NCBI RefSeq assembly: GCF_965215655.1
Contig: NZ_OZ244111.1
Span: 744,001-808,000 of the forward strand
Direction of reading: 5' to 3'
DNA length: 64,000 nt
From: Nioella sp965215655
GTDB taxonomy: Bacteria; Pseudomonadota; Alphaproteobacteria; Rhodobacterales; Rhodobacteraceae
Positions 7,842-15,954 of the stretch are shown in pieces. Position numbers and translations under genes: made by a program. The notes under the pieces were generated by a model, which had not been told where the DNA came from, did not search any database, and saw only the letters and a list, made by a program, of their open reading frames with translations. The first letter of the stretch is position 1; every line of letters starts with the position of its first letter.

Positions 7842-9005
7842 ATGACGCTTCCCGCCAATGTGAAAACCAGCCCGGATTACCCGGTGCCCGAGACGATGAA
7901 AGCCTGGGTTCTGGGCGATCCTGGCGAACTGACGCTTTCGGACAAGCCGGTTCCGGCGCCGGGCAAGGCGGAGGTTCTGGTCCGCATCGACGCGGTTGCG
8001 ATCTGTGCGACCGATCTGGAAATCATCCATCACGGCCCGCCTGCCCAGATCCATGGCGGCGATCCGTTCAATAAGAACTTCACCCCCGGCCATGAATACA
8101 TGGGCACCGTCGTGGCGCTCGGCCCCGGTGTCGATGAATACGAGATCGGCGAACGTGTGACGGTGGAAATCCACGCCGGTTGTGGCCAGTGCAAGCGCTG
8201 CCGTCAGGGCATGTACACCTCGTGCCACAACTACGGCAAGAACTACGGAGACGTGGACAAGGGCCACCGCGCCAACGGCTTCACCACCGATGGCGGCTTT
8301 GCCGAATACGCGGTGAACAACATCAATACGCTGGTCCATGTCGATGACAACATGACCGACGAAGAGGCGACTCTGGTCGTGACCGCAGGCACCGCCATGT
8401 ATGGCCTGACCGAACTGGGCGGCCTTGTTGCTGGCGAAAGCGTGGTCGTGACCGGCCCCGGCCCCATTGGTCTGATGGGTGCCGCCGTGGCCAAGGCCCT
8501 TGGCGCGCAGCCGGTGATCCTGACCGGCACCCGCGACAACCGTCTTGAAATCGGTAAGCAGCTTGGCGCCGATCACGTGATCAACGTGCGCAATGAGGAT
8601 GTGGTCGAAAAGGTCCGCGAACTGACCGGCGGCAAGGGCGTCGATTACGTGGTGGAATGTGCCGGGGCACCCAACGGTGTGAACGAAGCGGCGCAGATGG
8701 TGAACCGGGGCGGCAAGATCTGTCTCGCGGCCTTCCCGCATAACAGCCCCGAGGTCGATGTCGCCTATCTGGTGCGTAACAATATCTACCTCTACGGCAT
8801 CCGCGGCGAGGGCAAGACCGCCACGCACCGGGCCGAGGCCTTCATGCGGCAGAAGCGTTTCGACGCCACGCTGATCCACACCCACACCTTCGAGATGTCC
8901 GACCTGAAAGAGGCCCTGCGCTACGCCAAGGACCGGGTCGAGGATGCCATCAAGGTGGTGGTGAAGAACAAGCACGCCGAAGCCGGCAAGGTCGCGGCGG
9001 AATAA
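7842..9005 (+). CDS. zinc-dependent alcohol/polyol dehydrogenase (MDR family)
   Basis: 387 residues. The GroES-like domain has the catalytic zinc ligands in AICATDLE and PGHEYMG, and four structural-zinc cysteines in the GCGQCKRCRQGMYTSC segment. The NAD(P)-binding Rossmann domain shows VVTGPGPIGLMGAAVAKALG. The family oxidises alcohols, polyols or sugars, and resembles sorbitol/threonine/iditol dehydrogenase-type members, with an extended N-terminus. AGGAGG sits 8 bases before the start. It is the first enzyme gene of the operon and would produce the aldehyde or ketone used by downstream oxidoreductases. Substrate unknown. Confidence 0.9.
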   Translation: MTLPANVKTSPDYPVPETMKAWVLGDPGELTLSDKPVPAPGKAEVLVRIDAVAICATDLEIIHHGPPAQIHGGDPFNKNFTPGHEYMGTVVALGPGVDEYEIGERVTVEIHAGCGQCKRCRQGMYTSCHNYGKNYGDVDKGHRANGFTTDGGFAEYAVNNINTLVHVDDNMTDEEATLVVTAGTAMYGLTELGGLVAGESVVVTGPGPIGLMGAAVAKALGAQPVILTGTRDNRLEIGKQLGADHVINVRNEDVVEKVRELTGGKGVDYVVECAGAPNGVNEAAQMVNRGGKICLAAFPHNSPEVDVAYLVRNNIYLYGIRGEGKTATHRAEAFMRQKRFDATLIHTHTFEMSDLKEALRYAKDRVEDAIKVVVKNKHAEAGKVAAE

Positions 9006-9027
9006 GGTCGCACGAAGGAGACGAGCC

Positions 9028-9948
9028 ATGCTGATCTGTGAGAGCTACCACGTTCCGAAACGTCTGGAAGAGGCGTTGGCCCTGTGGGCCGATGCGCCCG
9101 AGGGCAGCCGGCTCGTCTCCGGCGCCACCGACATCCTGCCCTGGGCCCGCGAGGGCCGGGCAGGGGATGTCGAGATCCCGGCGCTGATCGATGTTACCAA
9201 GATCCCTGAACTTAAGGGGTATTCCTGTGACAAGGGGCGCATTCGTCTGGGGGCCGCGACCGTCTATCAGGATTTCCTGACCGACCGCACCCTGATGACC
9301 AACCTTCCCTGCATGCCTTATTGCGCGATCTGGTTTGCCGACGACCAGATCCGTGAACAGGCAACCGTCGTCGGCAACCTGGTGAATGCGTCACCGGTTG
9401 CCGACGGCACCCCTCCGGTCGTGGCCCTGAATGGCGAGATCGAACTGACGCGGCTGGAAGACGGCGACGTCAAACGCCGTACTGTCGCCGTTGTCGATTT
9501 CATTGAAGGCCCTGGCCGGACCACGATTCAACCCGGCGAAATCGCCACCGCCGTCACCGTGGACAGCGCCTATGGCTATGGCGGGTCGTTCCAGAAGGTG
9601 GGGCAGCGCCGGTCGCTGGTGATCTCGGTCGCCTGCTGTGCCGCGCTGGTGCGGGCCGACAGTACCGGCACCGTGTTCGAGGATGTCCGGCTGGCGCTTG
9701 GCGGGGTCGGTCCACGGCCCATCCGCCTGCGCGACGCCGAACGGCGCCTTAAGGGAGAGCGCATCACGCAGGAACTGATCCAGCGGGTGGCGGAAAGCGC
9801 CGCCGACTCTGTCGGGTCACGCAGCCGTAAGGAATATCGCCGCGACGTGGTGGTGAATTTCGTGCGCGCCGGGCTGGAAGAGGCGCTCGCCAACCAGCCG
9901 GAGATCGGCGCCAAATTCAAGAATTTCGGGGAGACCGAGAATGCCTAA
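9028..9948 (+). CDS. molybdenum hydroxylase FAD-binding subunit (CoxM/XdhB type)
   Basis: 306 residues. The N-terminal FAD-binding fold (about 1-175) has LVSGATDILPWARE and the flavin loop QIREQATVVGNLVNASPVADGTPP. The C-terminal CO-dehydrogenase-flavoprotein-like domain has GGSFQKVGQRRSLVISVACC. This subunit passes electrons from the iron-sulfur clusters to NAD+ or another acceptor. It overlaps the Fe-S/Mo gene by eight bases, so the three hydroxylase genes form one coupled unit. The glycine-rich loop is the N-G-N-L-V-N variant rather than the commoner I-G-G-N-I. Confidence 0.9.
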   Translation: MLICESYHVPKRLEEALALWADAPEGSRLVSGATDILPWAREGRAGDVEIPALIDVTKIPELKGYSCDKGRIRLGAATVYQDFLTDRTLMTNLPCMPYCAIWFADDQIREQATVVGNLVNASPVADGTPPVVALNGEIELTRLEDGDVKRRTVAVVDFIEGPGRTTIQPGEIATAVTVDSAYGYGGSFQKVGQRRSLVISVACCAALVRADSTGTVFEDVRLALGGVGPRPIRLRDAERRLKGERITQELIQRVAESAADSVGSRSRKEYRRDVVVNFVRAGLEEALANQPEIGAKFKNFGETENA

Positions 9949-11830
9949 GATCGACCTGACCATGGATGTGAACGGCCGCAAGGTCGTGAAACAGACCGAC
10001 CCGCATAAACGCCTTCTGGATTTCCTGCGCGAGGATCTGAACCTTACCGGCACCAAGGAAGGCTGCGGCGCGGGCGAATGCGGCACCTGTTCCGTCTTCG
10101 TTGACGGCAAGCTGGTGAAATCCTGCCTGATGCCCGCGGCCAAGGCCGATGGCGCGAAGATCGAAACCATCGAGGGGCTGGCGCGGCCCGGCTCGCTCAC
10201 CCCTGTGCAACAGGCCTTTCACAAGACCGGGGCCAGCCAGTGCGGCTATTGCATCCCCGGCATGGTGATGGCCGCGACCTCGGCCCTGCGCGAAAACCCC
10301 GATGCGGGGATCGAGGAGATCAAGGAACGCCTTGGCGGCAATATCTGCCGCTGCACCGGCTACACCAAGATTTTCGAGGCGGTCGAGATCGCCCGCGACG
10401 TGATCGCGGGCCGGTTGCCAGAAACCGCTCTGGACGAGGATGCGACGGCTGAGTCCTTCATCGGGGCCAATGTGCGCCGTCTGGATGCGCCGTCGAAGGT
10501 CTCGGGCCGGCTGAAATATGCCGCCGACATGAAGATGGTGGACATGCTGCAGATGCAGGTGCTGCGCGCGCCGATGCCCCATGCGCGGATCGTGTCCATC
10601 GACACCAGCGAGGCCGAGGCGATGGACGGCGTGGCCTGCGTGATCACCGCCGATGACGTGCCCGGTACGGATGGCTTTGGCGTCTTCGTCCATGACCAGC
10701 CGGTGATGGCACGCGGCAAGGTCCGTCATTTCGGCGAGGCGGTCGCTGCGGTCGCTGCGGAGGATCTGGTAACGGCACGGCGCGCGCTGGCGAAGATCAA
10801 GGTGGAATATGAGGAACTGCCCGGCGTCTACGCGCCCGAGGATGCGCTGAAACCCGGCGCGCCCGTGATCCACGACTACGCTCAGGACAATGTCATCAAG
10901 CATATTCCGATCCGCAAGGGCGACCCCGAAAAGGGCTTTGCGGAGGCCGATCTGATCCTTGAAGATGAGTTCCGCACTCAACAGGTGGAACATGCCTATC
11001 TGGAGCCGGAAGCGGGCATTGCCTATGTCGATCATGACGATGTGGTCACGGTGCTCTCGCCCTCGCAGAACATCACCCATCACCGCCACATGCTGGCCGA
11101 TATCCTTGCCCTTCCGATCAACAAGGTGCGCTTTATCATGAGCGCCGTGGGCGGTGGCTTCGGCGGCAAGGAGGACATGATCTACCAGGGCATGTTGGCG
11201 CTGGCGGCGATGAAGACACATCGTCCGGTGCAACTGAACTTCACCCGAGAGGAAAGCCTCGTGGCGAGCGCCAAGCGGCACCCGTCGCGGGTCAAGTACA
11301 AGATGGGTCTCAAATGGTCGGGCGAGATCACCGCGATCGAGTTCGACATGCTCAGCGATGGCGGTGCCTACGGCATGTCCAGCGAGGGCGTGATGCGCAA
11401 GGCGGCGATCCTGTCCTGCGGGCCTTACGAGGTGCATAATCTCAAGGTCGATACCAAGGTGGTCTACACCAATAACACGCCGTCCGGCGCGTTCCGCACC
11501 TTTGGTGGCATGCAGGCGCAATTCGCGACCGAGAGCATGATGGACATGGCCGCTGAAGCGCTGGACATGGACCCGTTCGAGTTGCGCCGGATCAACATGA
11601 TGCGGATCGGGTCTCGCACCCATACGCAGCAGGAACTGACAACCGCCTCGCTCGACCGGGTTCTGGACGCGGCGGAGGAGGCATCCCGTTGGGAAGCGGG
11701 TGCGCCCAAGGTGCGCGGCCCCCGGCGCGGCGACCTCGGCGGGCCGGATACGCGCCAGCCCTGCACGCTCGGTGCCCGGATCGGAGAGCCGACCGACACA
11801 CCCACGAAAGATGAAAGGGTAGCATCATGA
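9941..11830 (+). CDS. fusion: [2Fe-2S] subunit + N-terminal half of Mo-binding subunit
   Basis: 629 residues. Residues 1-160 form a complete two-cluster iron-sulfur subunit: Cys42, 47, 50 and 62 (plant-type cluster), then Cys101, 104, 136 and 138. From about residue 165 the chain continues into the aldehyde-oxidase/xanthine-dehydrogenase a/b hammerhead and the first Mo-binding domain, with the cofactor loop SAVGGGFGGKED near residue 400 and PSGAFRTFGGMQ near 520. It stops after DRVLDAAEEASRW plus a roughly 45-residue tail without family similarity. The rest of the Mo subunit is the next gene. The stop overlaps the next start as ATGA. Neither a normal three-subunit nor a single-chain enzyme. 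Confidence 0.88.
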   Translation: MPKIDLTMDVNGRKVVKQTDPHKRLLDFLREDLNLTGTKEGCGAGECGTCSVFVDGKLVKSCLMPAAKADGAKIETIEGLARPGSLTPVQQAFHKTGASQCGYCIPGMVMAATSALRENPDAGIEEIKERLGGNICRCTGYTKIFEAVEIARDVIAGRLPETALDEDATAESFIGANVRRLDAPSKVSGRLKYAADMKMVDMLQMQVLRAPMPHARIVSIDTSEAEAMDGVACVITADDVPGTDGFGVFVHDQPVMARGKVRHFGEAVAAVAAEDLVTARRALAKIKVEYEELPGVYAPEDALKPGAPVIHDYAQDNVIKHIPIRKGDPEKGFAEADLILEDEFRTQQVEHAYLEPEAGIAYVDHDDVVTVLSPSQNITHHRHMLADILALPINKVRFIMSAVGGGFGGKEDMIYQGMLALAAMKTHRPVQLNFTREESLVASAKRHPSRVKYKMGLKWSGEITAIEFDMLSDGGAYGMSSEGVMRKAAILSCGPYEVHNLKVDTKVVYTNNTPSGAFRTFGGMQAQFATESMMDMAAEALDMDPFELRRINMMRIGSRTHTQQELTTASLDRVLDAAEEASRWEAGAPKVRGPRRGDLGGPDTRQPCTLGARIGEPTDTPTKDERVAS

Positions 11831-12879
11831 ACCGCAAGATGCGCGGACGCGGAATGGCGTCGAGCTGGTACGGCATCGCCCGGACCGCAACCATCGACCG
11901 GGCCGGTGCCTGGGCGGAACTGGATGACGGCGGCACCGCCAAGATCGTCACCGGCGTGACCGAGATCGGCGAGGGCATCCTGACGGTGCTGGCGCAGGTC
12001 GCGGCGGAGGAACTGGGCGTGCGCCCCGAGGACGTGACAATCGGCGACAACGACACCTCGCGCTCGCCCGAGGCGGCCCATGCGGGTGCTACGCGCCAGA
12101 CCTACATGATCGGGAACTCCGTGGCCCTGGCCTCGCGCGATGCGCGGGCCAAGCTCTTCGCCGAGATCGCCGATCACTGGGATGTGCCGGTCGACAGCCT
12201 GCGCGCGTTCAACGGCGAGCTTTGGGCGCAGGACACCAACCTGCGCATGTCGATGGACGAGGCTGTGAAGACCTGCAAGGGGCGCGGCGTGGTGCCTGTG
12301 GGGTCCGCATCCTTCACCGCGCATGGCACCGGGCTCGATCCCGTCGATGGATCCGGCAGCCCTTGGCAGGCCTATGTCTTCGGCACCCAGATCGCCGAGG
12401 TCGAGGTCGATACCTGGACCGGCGAGGTGCAGGTTCTGGGCATCTGGGCCGCCCATGACGTGGGCCGGGCGATCAACCCGCGCGGGGTCGAGGGCCAGAT
12501 CGAGGGCGGCGTGGTGCAGGGCCTCGGCCAGGCGCTGATGGAGGATTACCAGACCGAGAACGGCTATACGACGACCCACGGGTTCGCCAAGTATATCCTG
12601 CCGACCTCGCTGGACATTCCGCAGATCAACTGCACCATCGTCGAGGATCCCGATCCGTTGAGCCCGCTTCAGGCCAAGGGCATCGGGGAACCGGCGCTTG
12701 TGCCGACCGCGCCCGCGATCATGAACGCGATCTACGACGCCATCGGCGTGCGCATCAAATCGCTGCCCGCAACACCCGAAAAGATCCTTGATGCCCTGCG
12801 CAACCATGTGCCGGGCCGGGAACAGATCGCGCAATCGGCGCGGCAGGATCGTGCCGAGGCCCACAGAAGAGGCCTTTGA
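11827..12879 (+). CDS. molybdenum hydroxylase, C-terminal half of Mo-binding subunit
   Basis: 350 residues. It begins where the usual large subunit would continue (RGRGMASSWYG) and contains the second Mo-binding domain: TEIGEGILTVLAQVAAEELG, the DTSRSPEAAHAGATRQT stretch, and KGIGEPALVP with the catalytic base Glu288. The start at 11827 has its own ribosome site (GAAAGGG about 8 bases upstream) and overlaps the previous stop, so it is translated as a separate chain. Together with 9941-11830 it makes one complete active site. The reaction is expected to be hydroxylation or oxidation of an aldehyde or heterocycle. Substrate unknown. Confidence 0.88.
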   Translation: MNRKMRGRGMASSWYGIARTATIDRAGAWAELDDGGTAKIVTGVTEIGEGILTVLAQVAAEELGVRPEDVTIGDNDTSRSPEAAHAGATRQTYMIGNSVALASRDARAKLFAEIADHWDVPVDSLRAFNGELWAQDTNLRMSMDEAVKTCKGRGVVPVGSASFTAHGTGLDPVDGSGSPWQAYVFGTQIAEVEVDTWTGEVQVLGIWAAHDVGRAINPRGVEGQIEGGVVQGLGQALMEDYQTENGYTTTHGFAKYILPTSLDIPQINCTIVEDPDPLSPLQAKGIGEPALVPTAPAIMNAIYDAIGVRIKSLPATPEKILDALRNHVPGREQIAQSARQDRAEAHRRGL

Positions 12880-12943
12880 CACGCGAAAGACCGCGTCTCC
12901 GGAGGAGGGGGCGCAGAACACCAACCAACTGGGAGGAAAGACA

Positions 12944-13909
12944 ATGACAAAGATCAAGACATTGCGCAGAGCCACAACCGGCCTGCTGGCCGCCGCAGCG
13001 ATGAGCTTCGCCGGGACCGCTCAGGCAGAGTTCCCCGACCGGCCGATCGAGATGACCATCCTGTTCGGTGGCACGGCGAATTCCATCGCACAGCTTCTGA
13101 CCGACCTGATGTCGCAGGAAATGAGCCAGCCAATCGTGCCCGTAAGCCGGACCGGCGGCGGTGGCGCGGTCGGCTATTCCTACGTGGTGAACACGCCCGC
13201 GGATGGCTACAACATCGTCTGGAATTCCAATTCCATCAACACCGGCAATCACATGGGCCGGATCGACTTCAACTACGAGGCCTTCGCACCGATCGCCCGT
13301 GTCTCGACCGAGATCCCGGCGCTGGCGGTGAATGCGTCGACCGGGTGGGAAGACCTCTCCGACATGGTCGAAGCCGTTCAGGCCTCTGGTGATGTGCTGC
13401 GGGTCGGCATTTCCGGGCGCGGGTCGTTTACCCACCTGACCTCGGCGGCGCTCTTCGATGCGCTCGGGATCGGTGAGCAGGTTGCCTATATCGCCTATGG
13501 CGACGGGCGTGCCCCAGTGGAACTGCTGGCGGAACGCATCGACGCCGCCATCCAGTGGCCCGGCCAGTTTGCCTCCTATGTCGAGGCGGGCGATCTGAAC
13601 GTGCTGGCCGTGACCGGTGACACGCGGGTCAACGTGCTGCCCGATGTCGCCACGGCGATGGAGCAGGGATATGACGTGAATATCTCTATGTGGCGCGGTC
13701 TGGCCGCCCCGGCGGGCACCCCCGATGACGTTGTTGCCGCCCTTCAGGCCGCAGCGGAAGCCGCCGTCATGAGCGACGCATTCCAGGAAGCATCCGGCAA
13801 TATCGGCTTTACCCCGGCCTTCCTGCCCGCCGCTGAATTCGGTGCGCTGATCGCTGAGGACGATGCCTTCTATGGCGCGTTGCTGACCGAACTCGGCATG
13901 GCCCAGTAA
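12944..13909 (+). CDS. tripartite tricarboxylate transporter binding protein (TctC/Bug)
   Basis: 321 residues from the ATG at 12944 (GGGAGGA about 8 bases upstream). The protein opens with a twin-hydrophobic signal peptide ending AQAEFPDRPIEM, and F-P-x-R-P-I is the hallmark of mature TctC/Bug proteins. Two alpha/beta lobes follow, with GGGGAVGYSYVVNTPADGY forming the ligand carboxylate clamp and AAPAGTPDDVVAAL in the C-terminal lobe. It captures a carboxylate in the periplasm and delivers it to TctB/TctA encoded next. Its presence implies that the operon handles an organic acid taken up from outside. Confidence 0.92.
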   Translation: MTKIKTLRRATTGLLAAAAMSFAGTAQAEFPDRPIEMTILFGGTANSIAQLLTDLMSQEMSQPIVPVSRTGGGGAVGYSYVVNTPADGYNIVWNSNSINTGNHMGRIDFNYEAFAPIARVSTEIPALAVNASTGWEDLSDMVEAVQASGDVLRVGISGRGSFTHLTSAALFDALGIGEQVAYIAYGDGRAPVELLAERIDAAIQWPGQFASYVEAGDLNVLAVTGDTRVNVLPDVATAMEQGYDVNISMWRGLAAPAGTPDDVVAALQAAAEAAVMSDAFQEASGNIGFTPAFLPAAEFGALIAEDDAFYGALLTELGMAQ

Positions 13910-13933
13910 GCCGGAACAGCAGGAGACGTATCA

Positions 13934-14437
13934 ATGACCAACAGTGCAAAAGACGTGGCCCTGAGCCTGAGCCTGCTGGCGCTTTCGGCGGTCTGGACCT
14001 GGCTGGTCATTGATACGATCCCGACGGGCTGGGGGCATGGCGACATCGGACCGAGAGCCTTTCCCATGGTGCTCGGGATCATCCTCGGGGGGCTCTGCAT
14101 CCTGCTGCTGATCCGAACTTACGTGTTGGGTCGAACCCCGGCAGGCAAGGAAGGTACGGTCGATGTGGATGCCATTGAAGAGGCGTCCTCCGAACGTTGG
14201 GGATCCATGATCCTAGTGGCTATCGAAATCTCTGCCTACGGGTTTCTCTTGCAGAAACTCGGCTTCCTGATCGCCACGCCCATTCTCATCCTATTCGTGC
14301 TGGTCATCCATCTGCGCCTGAGATCGTGGAAAACGATCCTTGGCATGACCCTTGGCATGACACTCGGCTGCTGGCTGTTCTTCGAGAAGCTTCTCGGGAT
14401 CTACCTGGCCAATGGCAGCTGGTTCAATATCGGATAA
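13934..14437 (+). CDS. tripartite tricarboxylate transporter small membrane subunit (TctB)
   Basis: 167 residues with four predicted membrane helices and a charged central loop near residues 70-90. The order binding protein, small subunit, large subunit is the standard tctCBA layout, and the short first helix with GHGDIGPRAFP matches the TctB family pattern. It starts 24 bases after the binding-protein stop and ends 5 bases before the large subunit. Family similarity at this length is weak on its own; position is the main support. Confidence 0.85.
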   Translation: MTNSAKDVALSLSLLALSAVWTWLVIDTIPTGWGHGDIGPRAFPMVLGIILGGLCILLLIRTYVLGRTPAGKEGTVDVDAIEEASSERWGSMILVAIEISAYGFLLQKLGFLIATPILILFVLVIHLRLRSWKTILGMTLGMTLGCWLFFEKLLGIYLANGSWFNIG

Positions 14438-14442
14438 CCGCC

Positions 14443-15954
14443 ATGGACATCTTCCTTCAAGCTCTTGCGTCTGCCATGACGCCCATGGCCATTGCCTCGA
14501 TTGGTCTTGGGGCATTGATCGGGCTGATCTTTGGCTCGATCCCCGGACTGACCTTCACGGTCGCTTTGGCGCTGGCCTTGCCGATCACCTTCAGCATGGA
14601 CCCGGTGCCCGCCATCGGTCTGCTGTTGGGCACCTATATCGGCGGCATGACCGGCGGGTCGGTCTCGGCCATTCTTCTGGGCATCCCCGGCACGCCTTCT
14701 GCCGCCGCGACGGTACTCGACGGCCACCCGATGACCAAGCAGGGCAATGCCTCTATCGCGCTTGGCACGGCGGTGATTGTCTCGGTCTTCGGCGGTGTCT
14801 TCAGCCTGATCGTGATGATCGTCTCGGTCGACCTGGTGTCGCGCGTGGCCATTTCCTTCGGCCCGGCGGAGATCTTCGCGCTTGTCCTCTTCGGCCTGTC
14901 CACGATCTGTGGCCTATGCGGTGGATCACTTATCAAGGGGCTGATCAGCGGGGCGCTCGGCCTGATGATCATGACCATCGGCATCGACACGATTGACGGT
15001 GTGCAGCGCATGACCTTCGGCAGCGTGAACATGATGCAGGGGGTGAATCTGCTGGTGGCCATGATCGGTCTTTTTGCGGTGCCCTTCATCATCGAAGCCT
15101 TTGCGGTCAAGACCTCCATGCCGGAGAAATCCCAGAGGATCAGCCGCGTGAAGGCGGAACTGCCCTCGATTGGCCTGCTTGGCCGCAACCTCTGGCTGAT
15201 GATCAAATGCTCGGTCATGGGCACCGGCATCGGCGCCATTCCCGGAACCGGTGGCGCCATCGCCTCCTTCCTCGCCTATGACCACGCCAAGCGGTTCTCC
15301 AAGAAGCCCGAGAGTTTCGGCAAGGGCAATATCGAGGGTGTCGTCGCGCCCGAGACCGCCAACAACGCGGTCACGGGCGGCACGCTGATCCCGCTGCTGT
15401 CGCTTGGTATTCCCGGCGATCCGGCCACAGCCATCGTGCTGGCGGGTCTGATGATCCACGGCATCACCCCCGGTCCGGCGCTGTTCATGAACCATTCGGG
15501 CGAGGTCTATGGCATGTATGTCGCCGTGGTGCTGGCCTATCTTTGGGTGCTTGGCCTGCAACTGATGGGCATCCGCCTCTTCGTGCATGTGCTGAAGATC
15601 CCCCGCGAACTGCTGGCGGTTGCCGTCCTGGTGCTCTGCGCCATCGGGGCCTTTTCGATCCGCAACAGCGTCTTCGACATCTACGCCATGGGGGCGATCG
15701 GGGTTGCGGCCTATGTGCTGGTCTCGTTCCGGGTGCCGATCACGCCGATCATCCTCGGCATGGTGCTGGGGCCGACGCTGGAAAACGAGTTCCGAACCGC
15801 GATGATGCTGTCCATGGGCGATCCCGAGATCTTCTACAGCTCGCCCACGGTGCTGATTTTCTTCTCCCTCGCCCTGCTGGTGATCGGTCTTCAGGCCGTG
15901 AGCGAATTCAAGGCCAAGAAACAACCCAAGAACGAGGTCAAAGCCGATGCTTGA
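14443..15954 (+). CDS. tripartite tricarboxylate transporter large permease (TctA)
   Basis: 503 residues from the ATG at 14443, the usual TctA length, with about 11-12 hydrophobic helices. Family motifs are visible: GLIFGSIPGLTFTVALALALP near residue 25, YIGGMTGGSVSAILLGIPGTPSAAATVLDG, and the second repeat GAIPGTGGAIASFLAYDHAKR with PLLSLGIPGDPATAIVLAG. The two similar halves form the transport path, energised by ion gradient. The longer open frame upstream of 14443 overlaps tctB and is not used. The stop overlaps the IolD-like gene start by eight bases. Confidence 0.94.
   Translation: MDIFLQALASAMTPMAIASIGLGALIGLIFGSIPGLTFTVALALALPITFSMDPVPAIGLLLGTYIGGMTGGSVSAILLGIPGTPSAAATVLDGHPMTKQGNASIALGTAVIVSVFGGVFSLIVMIVSVDLVSRVAISFGPAEIFALVLFGLSTICGLCGGSLIKGLISGALGLMIMTIGIDTIDGVQRMTFGSVNMMQGVNLLVAMIGLFAVPFIIEAFAVKTSMPEKSQRISRVKAELPSIGLLGRNLWLMIKCSVMGTGIGAIPGTGGAIASFLAYDHAKRFSKKPESFGKGNIEGVVAPETANNAVTGGTLIPLLSLGIPGDPATAIVLAGLMIHGITPGPALFMNHSGEVYGMYVAVVLAYLWVLGLQLMGIRLFVHVLKIPRELLAVAVLVLCAIGAFSIRNSVFDIYAMGAIGVAAYVLVSFRVPITPIILGMVLGPTLENEFRTAMMLSMGDPEIFYSSPTVLIFFSLALLVIGLQAVSEFKAKKQPKNEVKADA

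Noticed and set aside
9917..11623. 568-codon minus-strand open frame opposite the Fe-S/Mo gene
   Set aside because: Shadow of codon bias on the real strand; no ribosome site and no motifs.
11690..11830. Possible frameshift artefact splitting the Mo subunit
   Set aside because: The second gene has its own ribosome site and an ATGA overlap, and the first chain has an extra tail. Kept as a real split, with a read check suggested in the finding.
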